From NCBI GenBank assembly GCA_016779445.1, contig JADHNP010000006.1:1-53816 (forward strand): a DNA stretch of 53,816 nt, read 5' to 3'. Below are positions 17,621-26,356 of the stretch, in pieces. The translations under genes were made by a program, and so were the position numbers. Each line of letters starts with the position of its first letter. Within the stretch, counting starts at the first letter, position 1. The notes beneath the pieces were generated by a model, which worked only from the letters and a program-made list of their open reading frames with translations, was not told the DNA's origin and did no database searches. Origin of the DNA: Luminiphilus sp. (GTDB lineage: Bacteria > Pseudomonadota > Gammaproteobacteria > Pseudomonadales > Halieaceae).

Positions 17621-19690
17621 ATGATTGCTCACCGAAATTGCTGCACACACCGATTTGTGTTTTTGGGGTTGCCGCTGCTGCTCTCCATGGCTAGCTTGTT
17701 GCCAGCATCCGCTCAGGAGACGGCCTCTCCAAGCGAGCTTGAAACAGTCATCGTGACTGCCTCTCGAACGGATCAAGCGGGAGCCACGTTACCCAATGCC
17801 TGGGTGTCACTGAGTGAGGACACCATCGCATTGGTAGCGGCACAACATAGCAATCAGCTATTTAACCGTGTATCGGGCGCCTGGGTGAGCCGGGGCAATG
17901 GGCAGGAATCCTTGATTTCACTGAGGTCGCCAGTATTAACGGGTGCCGGCAGCTGTGGCGCTTTCCTGACTGCTCAGGACGGGATCAGTTTGCGCGCTCC
18001 GGGCTTTTGCAATGTGAATCAATTATTTGATGCCAATCTTTTACAAGCGGGTAGCGTCGAAGTGCTGAAGGGACCTGCCGCAGTGGTATTTGGTTCCAAT
18101 GCACTGCACGGCATTATCAATGCCACCACGCGCCCCGTCGCATCAACACCCAATCAACTGAGCGTCGAGGCAGGGTCGCGGGACTACTACCGTCTTTCCG
18201 CCAGCGGAGCCGGACAAAAAGTCGCGGTATCTGCTCAAACCAGTCGCTATGGTGGCTATCAAGCTGACTCCGGCTATACCCAACAAAAAGCCACCTTGCG
18301 ACTCGACAATGAATGGAACGACTGGACCATTGATGGCGCCCTTGAGGCCAGCGAGCTCGACCAGGACACCGCGGGCTATATTCAGGGTTATGAGGCTTAC
18401 AAAGACGAACAAGCCAGCGAGGAAAACCCCAATCCAGAAGCCTATCGAGAGGCATGGTCAGCCCGAGGGCATCTGGGTTTTCGCAGAAGCTGGAACGACA
18501 CCACCGAAGTTACCCTCCGTCCCTACTGGCGCAATAACAGCATGACTTTTTTACAGCACTACCTGCCGTGGAAGTCGACCGAAGAGAATCGCCATCACAG
18601 CGTGGGTATTCAGACATCCGCCGTCCTCCACCGCGACGCTTTCCGCTGGCTATTGGGAATGGACTTTGATCAAACAACCGGGAAATTAGTCGAGACGCAA
18701 ACGGCTTTTTTCAGCCCTAATCAGCCCGACGGTACTCACTATGATTACGAGGTCGACGCCCAAACCACGGCGACCTTTGCCCATTTAAGCTGGGTACTTA
18801 CACCGCTATGGAGCGTGGATGCCGGCCTTCGCATTGAAGAAACGCGCTATGACTACACAAACCGGACAGGAGATGGATCTGCTTGTGCCCCCTCCGCGTC
18901 GGCTTGCCGCTTTTACCGGCCAGCCAGTCGCAAAGACAGCTTCGCCGACTGGACTGGGAATGTCGCCGTTAGTCGTCACACAGCTACGACAACGCTTTAT
19001 GGAAGGTTGGCAAAGGGTTTTCGGGTACCGCAAGCAACAGAGCTCTATCGGCTGCAGTCAGGGCAGGCAGTGGCGGAGATCGATGCCGAGACCGGAGACA
19101 GTGTGGAGTTCGGCATACGTAATCACTATGAGCATCTTAGCTACGACCTCTCTGCTTATTTGATGAGCAAGCGCGACGTCATTTTTCAGGATCGCGACCG
19201 TTACAACGTATCGGGTGCCAAAACCACCCATCGCGGGATTGAAGGTAGCCTGCAATGGCAGCTCTCATCCATCTGGTCCCTCGGTGGTAATGCCAGCTAT
19301 GCGAGGCATCGCTACGACAGCGATATCCAAATTTTGGGCTCACGCGGCAGCATTGAGGGTAATGACATCGACACGGCACCACGGCATTTTGGATCACTTC
19401 AGGTGACGGCGGACTTCGCCTCAATGGGTTTTCCTCTCAGCGCAGAGGCGGAATGGTTGTGGGTAGCCAAATATTGGGTGGATCCCAACAATCAACATGA
19501 ATATCGAGGCCACAAGTTATTGAATCTCAGAGCTCGATGGGTGCTGTCGCAGAACACCACACTGACGCTGGTCGCGACCAATCTGCTGGACGAGGGCTAT
19601 GCAGAGAGAGCGGATTACGGATTCGGGAACTACCGCTACTTTGTGGGGGAACCCAGGAGCGCAGTCTTGGGCGTCACGTTCGCGCTCTGA
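17621..19690 (+). CDS. TonB-dependent outer-membrane receptor
   Basis: Ligand-gated outer-membrane porin powered by TonB, 689 residues. The signal peptide ends near PASAQE; the TonB box follows as LETVIVTASR. The plug domain runs to about residue 165, with VEVLKGPAAVVFGSNALHGIINATT. The barrel ends in the aromatic-terminated strand RSAVLGVTFAL. Two cysteines in the plug (GAGSCGAFL, APGFCNV) and two in a loop (SACAPSASACRF) could form disulfides. The ligand is not evident: siderophore, copper or cobalamin are all possible. No exbB, ABC transporter or regulator is adjacent. Confidence 0.9.
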   Translation: MIAHRNCCTHRFVFLGLPLLLSMASLLPASAQETASPSELETVIVTASRTDQAGATLPNAWVSLSEDTIALVAAQHSNQLFNRVSGAWVSRGNGQESLISLRSPVLTGAGSCGAFLTAQDGISLRAPGFCNVNQLFDANLLQAGSVEVLKGPAAVVFGSNALHGIINATTRPVASTPNQLSVEAGSRDYYRLSASGAGQKVAVSAQTSRYGGYQADSGYTQQKATLRLDNEWNDWTIDGALEASELDQDTAGYIQGYEAYKDEQASEENPNPEAYREAWSARGHLGFRRSWNDTTEVTLRPYWRNNSMTFLQHYLPWKSTEENRHHSVGIQTSAVLHRDAFRWLLGMDFDQTTGKLVETQTAFFSPNQPDGTHYDYEVDAQTTATFAHLSWVLTPLWSVDAGLRIEETRYDYTNRTGDGSACAPSASACRFYRPASRKDSFADWTGNVAVSRHTATTTLYGRLAKGFRVPQATELYRLQSGQAVAEIDAETGDSVEFGIRNHYEHLSYDLSAYLMSKRDVIFQDRDRYNVSGAKTTHRGIEGSLQWQLSSIWSLGGNASYARHRYDSDIQILGSRGSIEGNDIDTAPRHFGSLQVTADFASMGFPLSAEAEWLWVAKYWVDPNNQHEYRGHKLLNLRARWVLSQNTTLTLVATNLLDEGYAERADYGFGNYRYFVGEPRSAVLGVTFAL

Positions 19691-19741
19691 CAGACGCGCC
19701 GGGTCGCTCTTCTGCAGCGTTGCCGGTCACCAAACGCGCGA

Positions 19742-20749
19742 TCAGCAGTAGGCTCGCAGACCAACAGCCCGCCTGACCTGCTCGATCAGCGCCTGACGCT
19801 TGGGCCTGAGTCGATCTGCTCCCTGTTGCAGTATCTCCTCGACCTCTGTGGGCGACGCCATTAGGCGCTCATAGGACGCGCGAGCGGGTGCCAGCTCGTC
19901 ATTGACTCGCTCAAACAATTGCTTCTTGGCCTCTCCCCACGCAATACCGTGAGCGAAAGCTGCGCGCATCCGGTCACGCTCAGCGCCGCTCGCGAAGGCG
20001 CACCATATCTGGAATACCGTGGAATCGTCGGTATCTTTTGGATCCCCGGGCTCGAGCAAATTGGTTTTGATTTTGTTAATGGATTTTTGAAGTTGCTTGG
20101 GCGTTCCAAAAAGCGCAACGGTATTGCCGTAACTCTTACTCATCTTCCGACCATCAAGGCCCTGTAATACCGCAACATTATCATCGGTGACCGCCTCGGG
20201 AAGCGTAAAAATATCACCGTAGTGATGATTGAAGCGCTGTGCAATATCCCGAGCCATCTCCACGTGCTGGATCTGATCTCGCCCGACAGGCACTTTATGC
20301 GCATTGAATATGAGGATGTCTGCGGCCATCAGTATCGGATAGGAAAACAGCCCCATAGTCACAGCGAAATCTGGGTCCTCCCCGGCCACTTCGTTGGCCT
20401 GCACTGCGGCCTTATAGGCATGCGCTCGATTCATAAGACCCTTGGCAGCAGAGCAACTCAGTATCCAACTGAGCTCGGCAATTTCGGGGACGTCGGATTG
20501 TCGGTAGAAAAATGTTTTCTCTGGGTCGAGCCCGAGTGCCAGCCACGTTGCGGCAATCTCTCGGCTTGACTGTGCCACTTGGTCCGGATCCTGATTTTTT
20601 ATCAGTGCATGAAAGTCCGCCAAAAAAAGATAGGCCTCGGTGCTCACATCCTTCGAAGCCTCGATAGCGGGACGAATCGCCCCTACGTAGTTGCCTAGAT
20701 GCGGCGTCCCAGTGGTGGTGATGCCAGTTAAGACCCGGACAATGCTCAT
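19742..20749 (-). CDS. trpS: Tryptophanyl-tRNA synthetase
   Basis: Class I aminoacyl-tRNA synthetase charging tRNA-Trp; 335 residues, normal for bacteria. The HIGH-type motif is TPHLGNYVG, followed by FLADFHALI; the KMSKS loop is intact in [10 protein letters not shown]. The tryptophan pocket region [17 protein letters not shown] is present. It is last in a minus-strand run tsaB-uppP-apeB-trpS, 17 bases after apeB, and converges on the TonB receptor. Confidence 0.96.
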   Translation of the reverse strand: MSIVRVLTGITTTGTPHLGNYVGAIRPAIEASKDVSTEAYLFLADFHALIKNQDPDQVAQSSREIAATWLALGLDPEKTFFYRQSDVPEIAELSWILSCSAAKGLMNRAHAYKAAVQANEVAGEDPDFAVTMGLFSYPILMAADILIFNAHKVPVGRDQIQHVEMARDIAQRFNHHYGDIFTLPEAVTDDNVAVLQGLDGRKMSKSYGNTVALFGTPKQLQKSINKIKTNLLEPGDPKDTDDSTVFQIWCAFASGAERDRMRAAFAHGIAWGEAKKQLFERVNDELAPARASYERLMASPTEVEEILQQGADRLRPKRQALIEQVRRAVGLRAYC

Positions 20750-20766
20750 AGTATTAATCTCTCCTC

Positions 20767-22044
20767 CTAGGCCAATCGACGATAAAACGCCTCGATCAAC
20801 GAAATCATCTGGGGTACATCCGCAGCGCAGGCGAGCTCGCGCACTGAATGCATGCCCAAGGTAGGCACGCCAATATCCGTGGTCGCTATACCTGTCTCAG
20901 TTGCAGTAATCGGGCCAATGGTACTGCCACAGGCCAAATCCGAGCGCATGACAAAAGACTGAACAGTCACACCAGCCCGCTCTGCGACCAAACGAAGACG
21001 GGCAGCACCCTCACTATTAGTGGCATAGCGCTGGTTCCGATTAATCTTAATCACCGGGCCCGCTCCCAACTTGGGATTATGCTGCTCATCATGGCGGTCG
21101 GCATAGTTGGGGTGCACAGCATGCGCGTTATCCACAGACAATAACCACGAGCGCGATCGTAAACTCTGATTGGCGACCGGCTCAGGCGCAATTGCCGTCA
21201 GTGCATCCATCAACATAGGGCCTTGTGCCCCCACTGTGGATGCGCTCCCCACCTCCTCATGATCAGTCGCCACCAGCGCAGACCACTCGCTGTCATCCGC
21301 GTTGATCAAAGCCATCATTCCAGCATAGCAACTGAGCAAATTATCGAGCCGCGCCGACGTAATAAAGCTCTCGTCGATACCAACCAATGCGGGAGCCTGC
21401 GTGTCATACAGAGATAACTCGTAATCCATAACACGGGCCTTTTGCCATCGGGAATCACGCTCGGCGAGTGAGTCCGCCACCCACTGCTTGAAATCGAATT
21501 GCTGTGGATCCCCCAACATCACCAGAGGAACCATATCCTTTTGGGCGTTAACACTGCGCTTTGAGTTAGCTTCTCTGTCAAGGTGGATGGCAAGGCTGGG
21601 CACGACAGCAACCGGTCGGTTTGTGTCGAACAGGACAGATTCAAGTTCACCGTCGTCAGCCAGCAGTGTTACCCGTCCGGCTACACCAAGGTCACGATCA
21701 AACCACGGGTTGAGTAACGCGCCGCCATAAACGTCTACCCCCAACTGCACACAGCCATCTCGGCCCTTTACCGGATTGGGTTTGATCGACAAATTGGGGC
21801 TGTCGGTATGCGTTCCAACGAGTCGCAAGCCACCCGCAGGAGCCTCTTGGCCCGCCCGCATTGCGATCAGAGAACTGCCTTGGCGCGTGACAAAATAGCC
21901 CTGCCCGGGCACCATATTCGCGCCGTCAAACTGCTCAGCCTGCATAAACCCTGCAGCTGAGAGACGCTGGGCCATGGCTTCTACAGCGTGGAAAGGCGTT
22001 ACCGCCTCACCGAGAAATCTGAGTAGCTCCGTTGTTTCCGCCAT
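20767..22044 (-). CDS. apeB: M18-family aminopeptidase
   Basis: Zinc aminopeptidase of the ApeB/aspartyl-aminopeptidase family, cytoplasmic, 425 residues. Metal-binding and catalytic motifs are [50 protein letters not shown] and the C-terminal [20 protein letters not shown] with GMHSVRELA. It releases N-terminal residues, acidic ones in characterised relatives. It sits between uppP (24-base gap) and trpS (17-base gap) on the same strand, so cotranscription is likely. Confidence 0.92.
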   Translation of the reverse strand: MAETTELLRFLGEAVTPFHAVEAMAQRLSAAGFMQAEQFDGANMVPGQGYFVTRQGSSLIAMRAGQEAPAGGLRLVGTHTDSPNLSIKPNPVKGRDGCVQLGVDVYGGALLNPWFDRDLGVAGRVTLLADDGELESVLFDTNRPVAVVPSLAIHLDREANSKRSVNAQKDMVPLVMLGDPQQFDFKQWVADSLAERDSRWQKARVMDYELSLYDTQAPALVGIDESFITSARLDNLLSCYAGMMALINADDSEWSALVATDHEEVGSASTVGAQGPMLMDALTAIAPEPVANQSLRSRSWLLSVDNAHAVHPNYADRHDEQHNPKLGAGPVIKINRNQRYATNSEGAARLRLVAERAGVTVQSFVMRSDLACGSTIGPITATETGIATTDIGVPTLGMHSVRELACAADVPQMISLIEAFYRRLA

Positions 22045-22068
22045 TTGCGGGATCCTCTTACATTATGA

Positions 22069-22860
22069 CTACTGAAGCGCCCAAGCGAGCAATAACGCAC
22101 CCAAGATCAAGCGATAGATCACAAAAGGCATCAAACCGACTCGCTCAACCAGTCTCATGAACAGCGAAATCGTGCCGTAGGCAAATATCGCCGAGGCGAT
22201 GAGTGGCGGCAACACCATACTCCCAGTCGATAGCAGGTTCTCATGAGGCGCCGATACGAGCATCATTATTGAGGCGCCCAAAATAACGGGCATGCTCAAC
22301 AAAAAAGAGAAGCGCGTTGCCGCTGTAGCAGGGTAACCCAGAAAAAGCGCTGCCGTGATCGTCACACCAGACCGGGAGGTCCCGGGAATCAGAGCAAACA
22401 TCTGGGCAAGACCAATCCAAAAGGCGTCACGCAGAGAGATGGCATCGGGCTGGGTGGCGCGCCGACGTGCACCGCGGTCGGCCCATCCGAGCAGCAGACC
22501 AAAGAATATAGTGGCGGTAGCTATCACCAGAACACCTCGGGCTTCGGTCTCGATGAACTCCTTCAGCGCAAATCCTGCGACTATCACAGGCATCGTCCCT
22601 ATAAAGAGGGCCCAGAGTTCGGAGCGATCAATGCCATCGCCCGGCATCAGGCTCAGGAGTAAACGTGACACAGTGGCGCGAAAGTAATACACCACTGCCA
22701 AAAGGGTGCCGGCATGGACGCTCACGTCGAACATCAGCCCCTGATCTGGCCACCCTAGAATCTGTGCAGGCAAAATCAGGTGGGCAGAGGATGACACGGG
22801 TAAAAACTCGGTCACGCCCTGAACCACAGCTAATAAGATTGTTTGCCACCAGTCAGTCAT
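22069..22860 (-). CDS. uppP: Undecaprenyl-diphosphatase
   Basis: Multi-pass inner-membrane phosphatase (BacA type) that recycles undecaprenyl diphosphate for peptidoglycan and other envelope polymers. Both signature motifs are present: EGVTEFLPVSSSAHLIL near the N-terminus and PGTSRSGVTITAALFLG. The 263 residues and roughly eight hydrophobic segments are normal. Its first eight bases overlap the end of tsaB, so translation is probably coupled. Confidence 0.95.
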   Translation of the reverse strand: MTDWWQTILLAVVQGVTEFLPVSSSAHLILPAQILGWPDQGLMFDVSVHAGTLLAVVYYFRATVSRLLLSLMPGDGIDRSELWALFIGTMPVIVAGFALKEFIETEARGVLVIATATIFFGLLLGWADRGARRRATQPDAISLRDAFWIGLAQMFALIPGTSRSGVTITAALFLGYPATAATRFSFLLSMPVILGASIMMLVSAPHENLLSTGSMVLPPLIASAIFAYGTISLFMRLVERVGLMPFVIYRLILGALLLAWALQ

Positions 22861-23566
22861 GACGGCCCTGCTCCGACAGTTTTTTCCAACCGATATTACG
22901 CTGCACGTACTGTGGCGTCAGAAGGTGAGCGGCCTGCAAATCAAGCGATATAGCGCCGCTCGCCAGAAGCGTCGCCATCACGCCTGCATCGGGGGTAATC
23001 ATGCCATGTTGCGCAGCTTCCGCCAGGCGCGAGGCTGAGAATTGCTGTTGGTAATTGACACCAGAACCCAAAATCACCAGCTTATCGCTTCCATCCGGCA
23101 CCGGAATCTGGTCCGGCGTACAAATAAAAGGCGAACCGTCTGCCGCGACTGCACATCCTGTCCAGACACCCCACAAACCATAAAGCTGGCCTATTTGAGC
23201 ATCGATAGTCGACAGCACATGATCACCCTCGACAAGCAAATCCTGCTCGGCAGCGGCATAAATTTGTGCCCTTAGAGAACAAAATGGATGCACCGGCAGC
23301 CTTTGGGACCATGCCAGTCCTTGGGCCACACTTACCGCCACCCTCAATCCAGTAAATGAGCCGGGACCCACACCGCAGGCGACCACATCAACTGAATCAG
23401 CAAGAACTTCTCCCTGTAAGACATCCGACAACATGTGCAGGATATGCCGGTTATGCGCCCTCGCCAGCATCTCATGTCGACGACGCAGCCCTCCGTGCCC
23501 AAAAAGAGCGAGAGAGCAAGCTTGCGTGGCAGTATCTAGCGCCAAAATACGCGGCGTGGAGGGCAT
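22853..23566 (-). CDS. tsaB: TsaB, tRNA threonylcarbamoyladenosine (t6A37) biosynthesis
   Basis: ASKHA-fold protein that with TsaD and TsaE transfers threonylcarbamoyl to A37 of ANN-decoding tRNAs. It has the N-terminal ILALDTATQACSLALF, HNRHILHMLSDVL, and the family hallmark GVGPGSFTGLRVAVSVAQGLAW. The 237 residues are usual. It heads the tsaB-uppP-apeB-trpS run and is divergent from mobA with 51 bases between the starts, which must hold both promoters. Confidence 0.94.
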   Translation of the reverse strand: MPSTPRILALDTATQACSLALFGHGGLRRRHEMLARAHNRHILHMLSDVLQGEVLADSVDVVACGVGPGSFTGLRVAVSVAQGLAWSQRLPVHPFCSLRAQIYAAAEQDLLVEGDHVLSTIDAQIGQLYGLWGVWTGCAVAADGSPFICTPDQIPVPDGSDKLVILGSGVNYQQQFSASRLAEAAQHGMITPDAGVMATLLASGAISLDLQAAHLLTPQYVQRNIGWKKLSEQGRHD

Positions 23567-23617
23567 GGGCTATAGTCAAACAGGTATGATGTCATCATCC
23601 CATAGAGGCAGACGACT

Positions 23618-24193
23618 TTGAATGCAGGACCAGACTTCAGCTTGGGTATTTTGGCGGGTGGTCGCGGCCGACGATGGGGTGGTCGAGATAAGGGACTCAT
23701 TGCATTTCAAGGACACCCACTCTTGGCGAATGTGTGTGATGCGCGCTCCGCGAGTGCGGGGGAAACCCTGATTTGCTGTAGAGACAATGCCTACTTTTAC
23801 AGTCATTACGGTGACCGCATATTGTGTGAGAGCACACCCAACCGAGGGCCGTGTGCAGGCATAACCGCGCTGCTTTCTGCCTGTGAAAGTGCAACTCTAA
23901 TCATCCTACCCACCGACCTGATCGGCTCCGGTAAGCAAGTCATTGCCACCCTTGAGGAGGCCTGGACAGACGCAGATCGCGCCATCGTGCTCACCGACCA
24001 GCATGGCCGCCACTCTCCCTGCATGCGGCTCGCACAGGAGACAGTTGAGGATTGCTGCGCCTTTATTGACCAGGGCGGCACTAAATTAAGAGACTTACTC
24101 ACGACGCTACAGGCGCGCAGGGTTACCGTAGAGTCTCGATGGTTGCTAGACGCAGATTCATCTTATGACTTGCTGACTCACTGCGCGGATTGA
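23618..24193 (+). CDS. mobA: MobA, molybdenum cofactor guanylyltransferase
   Basis: Attaches GMP from GTP to Mo-molybdopterin, giving the MGD cofactor of DMSO-reductase-family enzymes. The N-terminal nucleotide loop is LAGGRGRRWGGRDKGLIAFQG, followed by NRGPCAGITALL and the metal-binding ILPTDLIG. The 191 residues match the family. It starts with TTG at 23618, with GAGG about ten bases upstream. Its last 16 bases overlap the convergent DUF3429 gene. A plausible client is the molybdopterin oxidoreductase at 38871-40988. Confidence 0.9.
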   Translation: MNAGPDFSLGILAGGRGRRWGGRDKGLIAFQGHPLLANVCDARSASAGETLICCRDNAYFYSHYGDRILCESTPNRGPCAGITALLSACESATLIILPTDLIGSGKQVIATLEEAWTDADRAIVLTDQHGRHSPCMRLAQETVEDCCAFIDQGGTKLRDLLTTLQARRVTVESRWLLDADSSYDLLTHCAD

Positions 24194-24615
24194 TAAGACT
24201 GCATTGCAAAAAATAGAAGATGAGCCAGCACCACTCCTGCGGTCAGTCTGAGCCGCATTGTGGCATACCACTCCGGCAAAACCTCCGATTCCCGCTCGTA
24301 CCACAGTAACGCCAGATACCCCGCCATCAGCGCCACAGACGCGAGCCACGCCTGTGCCGTTAGCACTGCAACCACCGCGAATAAAACCACCCCATTACTC
24401 ACCAGTAACCGGGCAATATTGGCACTCTCCAAGCCCTGCACTCGGCCCCAAAGCGTTCCACCGAGAAAGCTGAGGATTCCAAGGGAGTAAATGATGAATC
24501 CCTGTCGCGATAGGGCTGCTGGCCAGTCTGTTAGCCACCACGCACCCATGCAAAACCCAAAAAAGGGCACCAGTCCCGCGTAGCCCAGCACTACCATGAC
24601 AGCTCGATTAGACAT
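24178..24615 (-). CDS. DUF3429-family inner-membrane protein
   Basis: 145-residue integral membrane protein of unknown function with about five hydrophobic helices (AVMVVLGYAGLVPFFGF, FIIYSLGILSFLGGTLWG, LLVSNGVVLFAVVAVL, ASVALMAGYLALLWY, AGVVLAHLLFFAM). The ATG at 24615 is preceded by GAGG six bases away. A longer frame to 24705 would read through a terminator hairpin and is rejected. That terminator ends one base before the ribosome site, so expression must depend on read-through. The 3' end overlaps mobA by 16 bases. Confidence 0.8.
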   Translation of the reverse strand: MSNRAVMVVLGYAGLVPFFGFCMGAWWLTDWPAALSRQGFIIYSLGILSFLGGTLWGRVQGLESANIARLLVSNGVVLFAVVAVLTAQAWLASVALMAGYLALLWYERESEVLPEWYATMRLRLTAGVVLAHLLFFAMQSYQSAQ

Positions 24616-24625
24616 ATGAGGCCTC

Positions 24626-24652
24626 AAAAAAAACCCCGACCAAAGGCCGGGG
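24626..24652 (-). terminator. Intrinsic terminator/attenuator immediately before DUF3429
   Basis: On the minus strand CCCCGGCC, a TTT loop and GGTCGGGG form an eight-pair stem with one G-T wobble, followed by eight T. It lies upstream of the DUF3429 start, not after a gene, and abuts the GAGG ribosome site. The plus strand has no T tract here. It either ends a small RNA or attenuates DUF3429. Confidence 0.8.
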
Positions 24653-24889
24653 CAATAAATCGCCACCTGGGGGAAGATGGCTTGATCGGAGAATCGATCA
24701 TCCAATCGCTAAAAAATACGCCATGCCTTTTTGGATGGATCACCACGAGGACAAAAATATTTCTGCTGGCCTCGCCCCAGGCCCCGACTTTATTGGCTTA
24801 TGCCTATCGTGTCTGTCTAACGAGTGCTTTGAGAAGAAATTGTTTTTCGACAGCGAATCAAGAACACGTTACCTTGCGCTGAAGGAGTC
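24653..24889 (-). promoter_or_regulatory. Gene-free stretch; possible attenuated leader of DUF3429
   Basis: About 240 bases with no credible gene on either strand. On the minus strand GTCGGGG (complement of 24782-24788) repeats the terminator's 3' arm and could pair with its 5' arm CCCCGGC, forming an antiterminator. The same bases overlap a competing hairpin, GGCCT with AGGCC (24768-24783). A leader RNA that switches between these forms is an inference. The promoters of rmf (plus) and of this leader (minus) must lie here or in the adjoining leader but I cannot place them. Confidence 0.35.
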
Positions 24890-25079
24890 ATTTCCCGGCT
24901 AGCAGTAGCAAGGCACGATCAGAGAGCGAAACTCCGGTGCCTGTGTTCCTGCCCTCAATGTAGCCCGTTAGACGCGCGCATGGAGTAGCCTTTTTTCCCA
25001 GCACTACCGCCAGGTAGTAAGGATCGCTCGGGCGCCTACTGCGCTCAGCGTTCCCTAGCCTCTGAAGTAAAAGGGAAAT
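24890..25079 (+). promoter_or_regulatory. Long structured RNA leader of rmf
   Basis: Nested perfect complementarity spans the region: ATTTCCC (24890-24896) with GGGAAAT (25073-25079), GGCTA (24897-24901) with TAGCC (25056-25060), and GCAGTAG (24902-24908) with CTACTGC (25036-25042). Inside are hairpins AGGCAC/GTGCCT (24911-24942) and ACTACC/GGTAGT (25003-25018). The outermost stem uses GGGA, the likely rmf Shine-Dalgarno, so closing it would block translation. An 'rmf RNA motif' upstream of rmf is described in Pseudomonas; whether this is a homologue I cannot test. Confidence 0.55.
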
Positions 25080-25085
25080 GACAGT

Positions 25086-25289
25086 ATGAAGAGACCCAAA
25101 CGAAATCGAATTCAACGCGCCTTTGAAAAAGGCTACCAACTCGGCCTGGCCGGACGGTCCAAGGAAAATTGCCCCTTTTTGACAGGTATCGCGCGAGTGC
25201 GCTGGCTGGACGGCTGGCGCGAGGGAAGAAATGACTGGCGAGAGGGCCTCACAGAGGCCCTGACATGCTATAAATTGTCAGGTTTCTGA
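25086..25289 (+). CDS. rmf: Ribosome modulation factor
   Basis: Small basic protein that dimerises 70S ribosomes into inactive 100S particles in stationary phase or starvation. The 67 residues start MKRPKRNRIQRAFEKGY and keep the family core QLGLAGRSKENCP and WLDGWREGR, which match E. coli RMF closely; E. coli RMF has 55 residues, so the tail here (LTEALTCYKLSGF) is longer. The ribosome site is the GGGA at 25073-25076, nine bases before the ATG and inside the proposed leader stem. It stands alone between the leader and the Bat operon. Confidence 0.92.
   Translation: MKRPKRNRIQRAFEKGYQLGLAGRSKENCPFLTGIARVRWLDGWREGRNDWREGLTEALTCYKLSGF
25243..25287 (+). terminator. Overlapping hairpins at the 3' end of rmf
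   Basis: AGGGCCTC/GAGGCCCT (25243-25261) and CCTGACA/TGTCAGG (25259-25282) are both perfect stems within the last codons of rmf, and they share three bases, so only one can form fully. The second is followed by TTTCT, a weak T tract. They may form an inefficient terminator or protect the 3' end of the mRNA. Confidence 0.4.
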
Positions 25290-25352
25290 ACCTTAGCCTA
25301 AAAAATAATGCTCTAGCGAGGGCATCTGCAAACATTTAGGCCTTGTAATGGT

Positions 25353-25372
25353 CAGAAATGACGCCATTTCTG
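25353..25372. repeat. Perfect inverted repeat upstream of the Bat operon
   Basis: CAGAAATG and CATTTCTG flank a four-base ACGC spacer, about 28 bases before the first gene of the operon. No T tract follows on either strand, so an operator or a leader hairpin is more likely than a terminator. Confidence 0.45.
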
Positions 25373-25399
25373 AGAAAGCTGTAAAAAAAGGCCTGACCT

Positions 25400-26356
25400 G
25401 TGAATTATCAACTCCTCGCGCAACTGGAAACTTGGCTGGGACAACAAATTGTTGGCCAACAAGACCTGATCCACAAACTGATGCTTTCCTTGCTGGCCGA
25501 TGGTCACATTCTTGTCGAGGGCGCCCCTGGGCTTGCCAAGACCCGAGCCATCAAAGAGATGGCAGAGGGGATAGAAGGCGGTTTTCATAGGATTCAGTTC
25601 ACCCCTGATCTGCTCCCGGGGGACATTACCGGTACGGACATTTTTCGACCTCAGACAGGCGCCTTCGAGTTTCAACAGGGCCCTATCTTCAACAACTTGG
25701 TACTGGCAGACGAAATCAACCGGGCGCCTGCCAAAGTGCAGTCTGCACTGCTGGAAGCAATGGCTGAGCGACAAGTGAGCATTGGTAGCCAAACCTATGA
25801 ATTACCCGAGTTATTCTTAGTAATGGCGACCCAGAATCCGATCGAACAAGAGGGCACTTATCCGCTGCCGGAAGCGCAACTGGATCGCTTCCTTATGCAC
25901 GTTCGTGTGTCTTACCCCGATGCAACGGCCGAGCAACAGATTCTCCGGCTTGCCCGCAACGAGGCCAGTGGCGAGCGGGTGCGTCCCGCTGCGAGGGTAT
26001 CTCAAACCGAAATTTTCACCGCGCGTCAGGCAGTACTGAATATTCATATGGCACCGGCCGTCGAAGAGTACATCGTACAATTGATAGTCGGTACCCGCGA
26101 GGCGGGCCGATACGACAGCGAATTAGGCGACTGGCTAGAATTTGGTGCCAGCCCCAGAGCAACGATCGCGTTGGATCGATGTGCCAGAGCCAACGCATGG
26201 ATTGCCGGACGAGACTACGTCAGCCCGGATGACGTGCAGGCGGTCGCTCATGACTGTCTGCGTCATCGTTTGATTGTGTCATTCGAAGCGGAGGCAGCGG
26301 GCATCTCCAGCGACCTTATCATTGACAGACTGATAGAGCACATCCCCGTTGCCTGA
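25400..26356 (+). CDS. MoxR-family AAA+ ATPase
   Basis: AAA+ ATPase of the MoxR group, thought to act as a chaperone maturing protein complexes together with VWA-domain partners. Walker A is EGAPGLAKTRA, Walker B LVLADEINRAP, sensor 1 VMATQNPIEQEGTYPLPEAQLDRF, and the C-terminal lid has ASPRATIALDRCARA. The 318 residues are typical. GTG at 25400 is preceded by AAAGG. It heads six overlapping genes: the next gene starts inside its last eight bases. Confidence 0.93.
   Translation: MNYQLLAQLETWLGQQIVGQQDLIHKLMLSLLADGHILVEGAPGLAKTRAIKEMAEGIEGGFHRIQFTPDLLPGDITGTDIFRPQTGAFEFQQGPIFNNLVLADEINRAPAKVQSALLEAMAERQVSIGSQTYELPELFLVMATQNPIEQEGTYPLPEAQLDRFLMHVRVSYPDATAEQQILRLARNEASGERVRPAARVSQTEIFTARQAVLNIHMAPAVEEYIVQLIVGTREAGRYDSELGDWLEFGASPRATIALDRCARANAWIAGRDYVSPDDVQAVAHDCLRHRLIVSFEAEAAGISSDLIIDRLIEHIPVA

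Noticed and set aside
24616-24705. N-terminal extension of DUF3429 to 24705
   Set aside because: It would be translated through an intrinsic terminator and adds residues unlike the membrane family; ATG 24615 has a good ribosome site.
24890-25079. 6S RNA or another housekeeping RNA on either strand
   Set aside because: The nested stems resemble 6S in outline, but I cannot find the conserved central bubble or apical sequences of gammaproteobacterial 6S; position before rmf explains it better.
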